Of a stretch of 7,513 nucleotides of DNA, positions 6,575-7,513 are shown in pieces. The stretch lies in assembly GCA_041608535.1 (NCBI GenBank), contig JBFISM010000158.1, positions 1 through 7,513 of the forward strand, written 5' to 3'. Position 1 is the stretch's first letter. Each line of letters opens with the position of its first letter. Source of the DNA: JBFISM01 sp041608535 (GTDB lineage: Bacteria > Actinomycetota > Acidimicrobiia > Spongiisociales > UBA5794). The position numbers and the translations under genes were made by a program. The notes under the pieces were generated by a model. It did no database searches. It saw only the letters and a program-made list of their open reading frames with translations, and had not been told where the DNA came from.

Positions 6575-6596
6575 CACGAGATTTCCCGATCTCGTG
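6575..6596. promoter_or_regulatory. Candidate operator: 22-bp dyad CACGAGAT-N6-ATCTCGTG
   Basis: A perfect 8-bp inverted repeat with a 6-bp spacer (TTCCCG), roughly midway between the divergent rne and tdk starts. No T-run follows on either strand, so a terminator is unlikely. Its size and symmetry fit the site of a dimeric transcription factor. The factor and its target gene are unknown. Confidence 0.4.
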
Positions 6597-6700
6597 AATC
6601 TGCCGAAGGCTTCGATACTCCCGGCCTACATGGCACAACACCGGCCACGTATCGCGTATTCCTTGGCTCGTTTCCGTGGCCGAGGAAGCGCCCGAGCCAC

Positions 6701-6709
6701 TGCTACGCT
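6701..6709 (+). promoter_or_regulatory. Extended -10 element of a leaderless tdk promoter
   Basis: TGCTACGCT contains a TGN extension plus TACGCT, a TANNNT -10 of the type common in Actinobacteria. Only 8 nt separate it from ATG 6718, so transcription would start at or beside the start codon. No ribosome site precedes that ATG, which agrees with a leaderless mRNA. A -35 box is not evident, as often seen with extended -10 promoters. Confidence 0.6.
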
Positions 6710-6717
6710 CCTCGCCG

Positions 6718-7323
6718 ATGCAGCGCCGTGCCGACCAGGGGTGGATCGAGGTCATCGCCGGGCCCATGTTCTCCGGGAAGAGCGAAGAGCTCATCCGCCG
6801 GATGACTCGCTACCAGCTCGCCAGGATCCCGACCCAGATCTTCAAACCGGCGCTCGACGACCGCTACGCCACGCATGCCGTGGTCTCGCACTCCCGACTG
6901 ACCACCGAGGCCGAACCCGTCGCCGACTCCAGCTCGCTGCTCAAGGCGGTCAAGGACAGGACCGTCGTGGTCGGCATCGACGAGGGCCAATTCTTCGACG
7001 ATGGGTTGCTGGATGTGGCCGTGCGGCTGGCGGCTGCGGGCAAGCAGGTCATCGTCGCCGGGCTCGATCTCGACTACCTGGGCCGGCCGTTCGAGCCGAT
7101 CCCATCGTTGATGATTCGCGCCGAATACGTGACGAAAGCGCTCGCCGTGTGTCACCGCTGCGGCGGACCTGGGCTGTTCACCCAACGCGTCGTCGCCTCC
7201 GACGAACTCGTGGTACTCGGCGCCGAAGGAGCGTATGAGGCACGGTGCCGCCGCTGTTACGACCCGGCAGAGGCCCTCCAAGAGCGGATGAACCTCGAGA
7301 CCGGCGAGGCTGCGGCCGGCTAA
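6718..7323 (+). CDS. tdk: Thymidine kinase (type II, zinc-containing)
   Basis: Salvage enzyme that phosphorylates thymidine to dTMP with ATP in the cytoplasm. 201 residues, family-typical. The P-loop is GPMFSGKS (15-22), followed by EELIRRMTRYQLA. FKPALDDRY precedes the SH motif (57-58). DEGQFF (88-93) carries the likely catalytic base Glu89. GLDLDYLGRPF (115-125) leads into the lasso region near the active site. The zinc site is Cys145, Cys148, Cys177 and Cys180 (CHRC and CRRC). GTG 6676 would add 14 residues (MAEEAPEP...), but that stretch contains the -10 element, so I chose ATG 6718. The gene is divergent from rne and monocistronic in this window. Its stop overlaps that of the convergent gene downstream. 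Confidence 0.95.
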   Translation: MQRRADQGWIEVIAGPMFSGKSEELIRRMTRYQLARIPTQIFKPALDDRYATHAVVSHSRLTTEAEPVADSSSLLKAVKDRTVVVGIDEGQFFDDGLLDVAVRLAAAGKQVIVAGLDLDYLGRPFEPIPSLMIRAEYVTKALAVCHRCGGPGLFTQRVVASDELVVLGAEGAYEARCRRCYDPAEALQERMNLETGEAAAG

Positions 7324-7328
7324 CCGGC
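7315..7328. other. Small palindrome spanning both convergent stop codons
   Basis: GCCGG-CTAA-CCGGC is a 5-bp stem whose 4-nt loop holds the tdk TAA on the plus strand and completes the TAG of the opposite gene. The symmetry would give a hairpin in both transcripts, but without T-runs. A weak bidirectional terminator is possible; chance is also likely. Confidence 0.3.
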
Positions 7329-7513
7329 GATCTGATCGGCCAGCGTCGTCAGCACCGGTCTGCCATCGATGATCTCGAGCTGCGTGGCGTCACCGAATGG
7401 GTTGGTGAACGCCAAGTCCCAATCGACCATGTGCACCCCCAGCGGGCCACGGTAGGCGAGTATCTCCCCGACGGTGCCCGGCACCGGTCCGTACGGGAAG
7501 TCGGGGTCCGCGA
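7320..7513 (-). CDS. C-terminal fragment of an unrecognised protein
   Basis: The minus strand is open from the window edge to a TAG at 7322-7320, giving 64 codons with strong G/C bias at third positions, as in the neighbouring genes. The visible end includes the segments VGEILAYRGPLGVHMVDWDL and LEIIDGRPVLTTLADQIAG (split here to stay short). It shows no membrane segment or cysteine motif. I do not recognise the family. The gene converges on tdk and the two overlap by 4 nt (7320-7323), so one or both transcripts must end inside the other gene or at the small palindrome there. Only the 3' end is present, so function cannot be assigned. Confidence 0.7.
   Translation of the reverse strand, partial: ADPDFPYGPVPGTVGEILAYRGPLGVHMVDWDLAFTNPFGDATQLEIIDGRPVLTTLADQIAG

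Larger units (their letters stand above)
6317..6717. other. Divergent intergenic region between rne and tdk
   Basis: 401 bp separate the rne start (minus) from the tdk start (plus), so both 5' regions must lie here. I see the rne ribosome site (AAGGAG, 6329-6324), a hairpin in the rne leader (6335-6349), a GGCCG/CGGCC stem (6464-6480), two inverted repeats (6541-6556 and 6575-6596) and an extended -10 for tdk (6701-6709). I find no tRNA or other RNA gene. Short open frames on both strands (for example ATG 6497 to TGA 6597) have no ribosome site and no recognisable product. No convincing rne promoter can be picked by eye. Confidence 0.7.

Noticed and set aside
6406..6597. Small plus-strand ORF (ending MEIVLVIEHPNEAG...) in the rne/tdk gap
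   Set aside because: No ribosome site at either possible ATG, only mild third-position bias, and its end falls inside the inverted repeat at 6575-6596.
6180..6648. Minus-strand frames upstream of and overlapping rne (96 and 111 codons)
   Set aside because: No ribosome site and no recognisable product. One of them overlaps the rne start in another frame.

Overview
This is a GC-rich window (roughly 60-65 % by eye) with strong G/C preference at third codon positions. It has a classic actinobacterial housekeeping layout. The gene order rne - rplU - rpmA - obgE - proB - proA, an RNase E with a long basic disordered N-terminal region, and an apparently leaderless tdk all fit Actinobacteria. The very divergent ProA and the lysine-tailed bL21 make me lean to an Acidimicrobiia-like lineage; that is inference, not proof.

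Layout. Positions 1-6316 hold six genes, all on the minus strand. Read in the direction of transcription they are rne (RNase E/G, 6316-4439), rplU (bL21, 4284-3826), rpmA (bL27, 3824-3573), obgE (ribosome-assembly GTPase, 3524-2241), proB (glutamate 5-kinase, 2244-1144) and proA (glutamate-5-semialdehyde dehydrogenase, from 1093 and cut by the window edge). A 401-bp gap (6317-6717) follows. It carries inverted repeats but no convincing gene, and it separates the cluster from a divergent plus-strand tdk (thymidine kinase, 6718-7323). tdk converges on the 3' end of an unrecognised minus-strand gene that leaves the window, and their stop codons overlap.

How the genes work together. rplU, rpmA and obgE form a large-subunit biogenesis unit: two 50S proteins and the GTPase that monitors 50S assembly. 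They are packed tightly (1-nt gap, then 48 nt). proB starts inside the obgE stop codon (GTGA overlap) and proA follows 50 nt later, so proline synthesis probably shares the transcript. RNase E upstream adds mRNA decay and rRNA processing. The 154-nt leader before rplU contains a perfect 8-bp hairpin and several competing pairings, so it is a plausible control point.

I found no mobile element, CRISPR array, defence system or RNA gene. No undescribed multi-gene system is visible. The points worth a second look are the divergent ProA with its N-terminal extension and possible coupled leader ORF, the RNase E tandem repeats, the bL21 tail, the rplU leader, the dyads in the rne/tdk gap and the leaderless tdk promoter.
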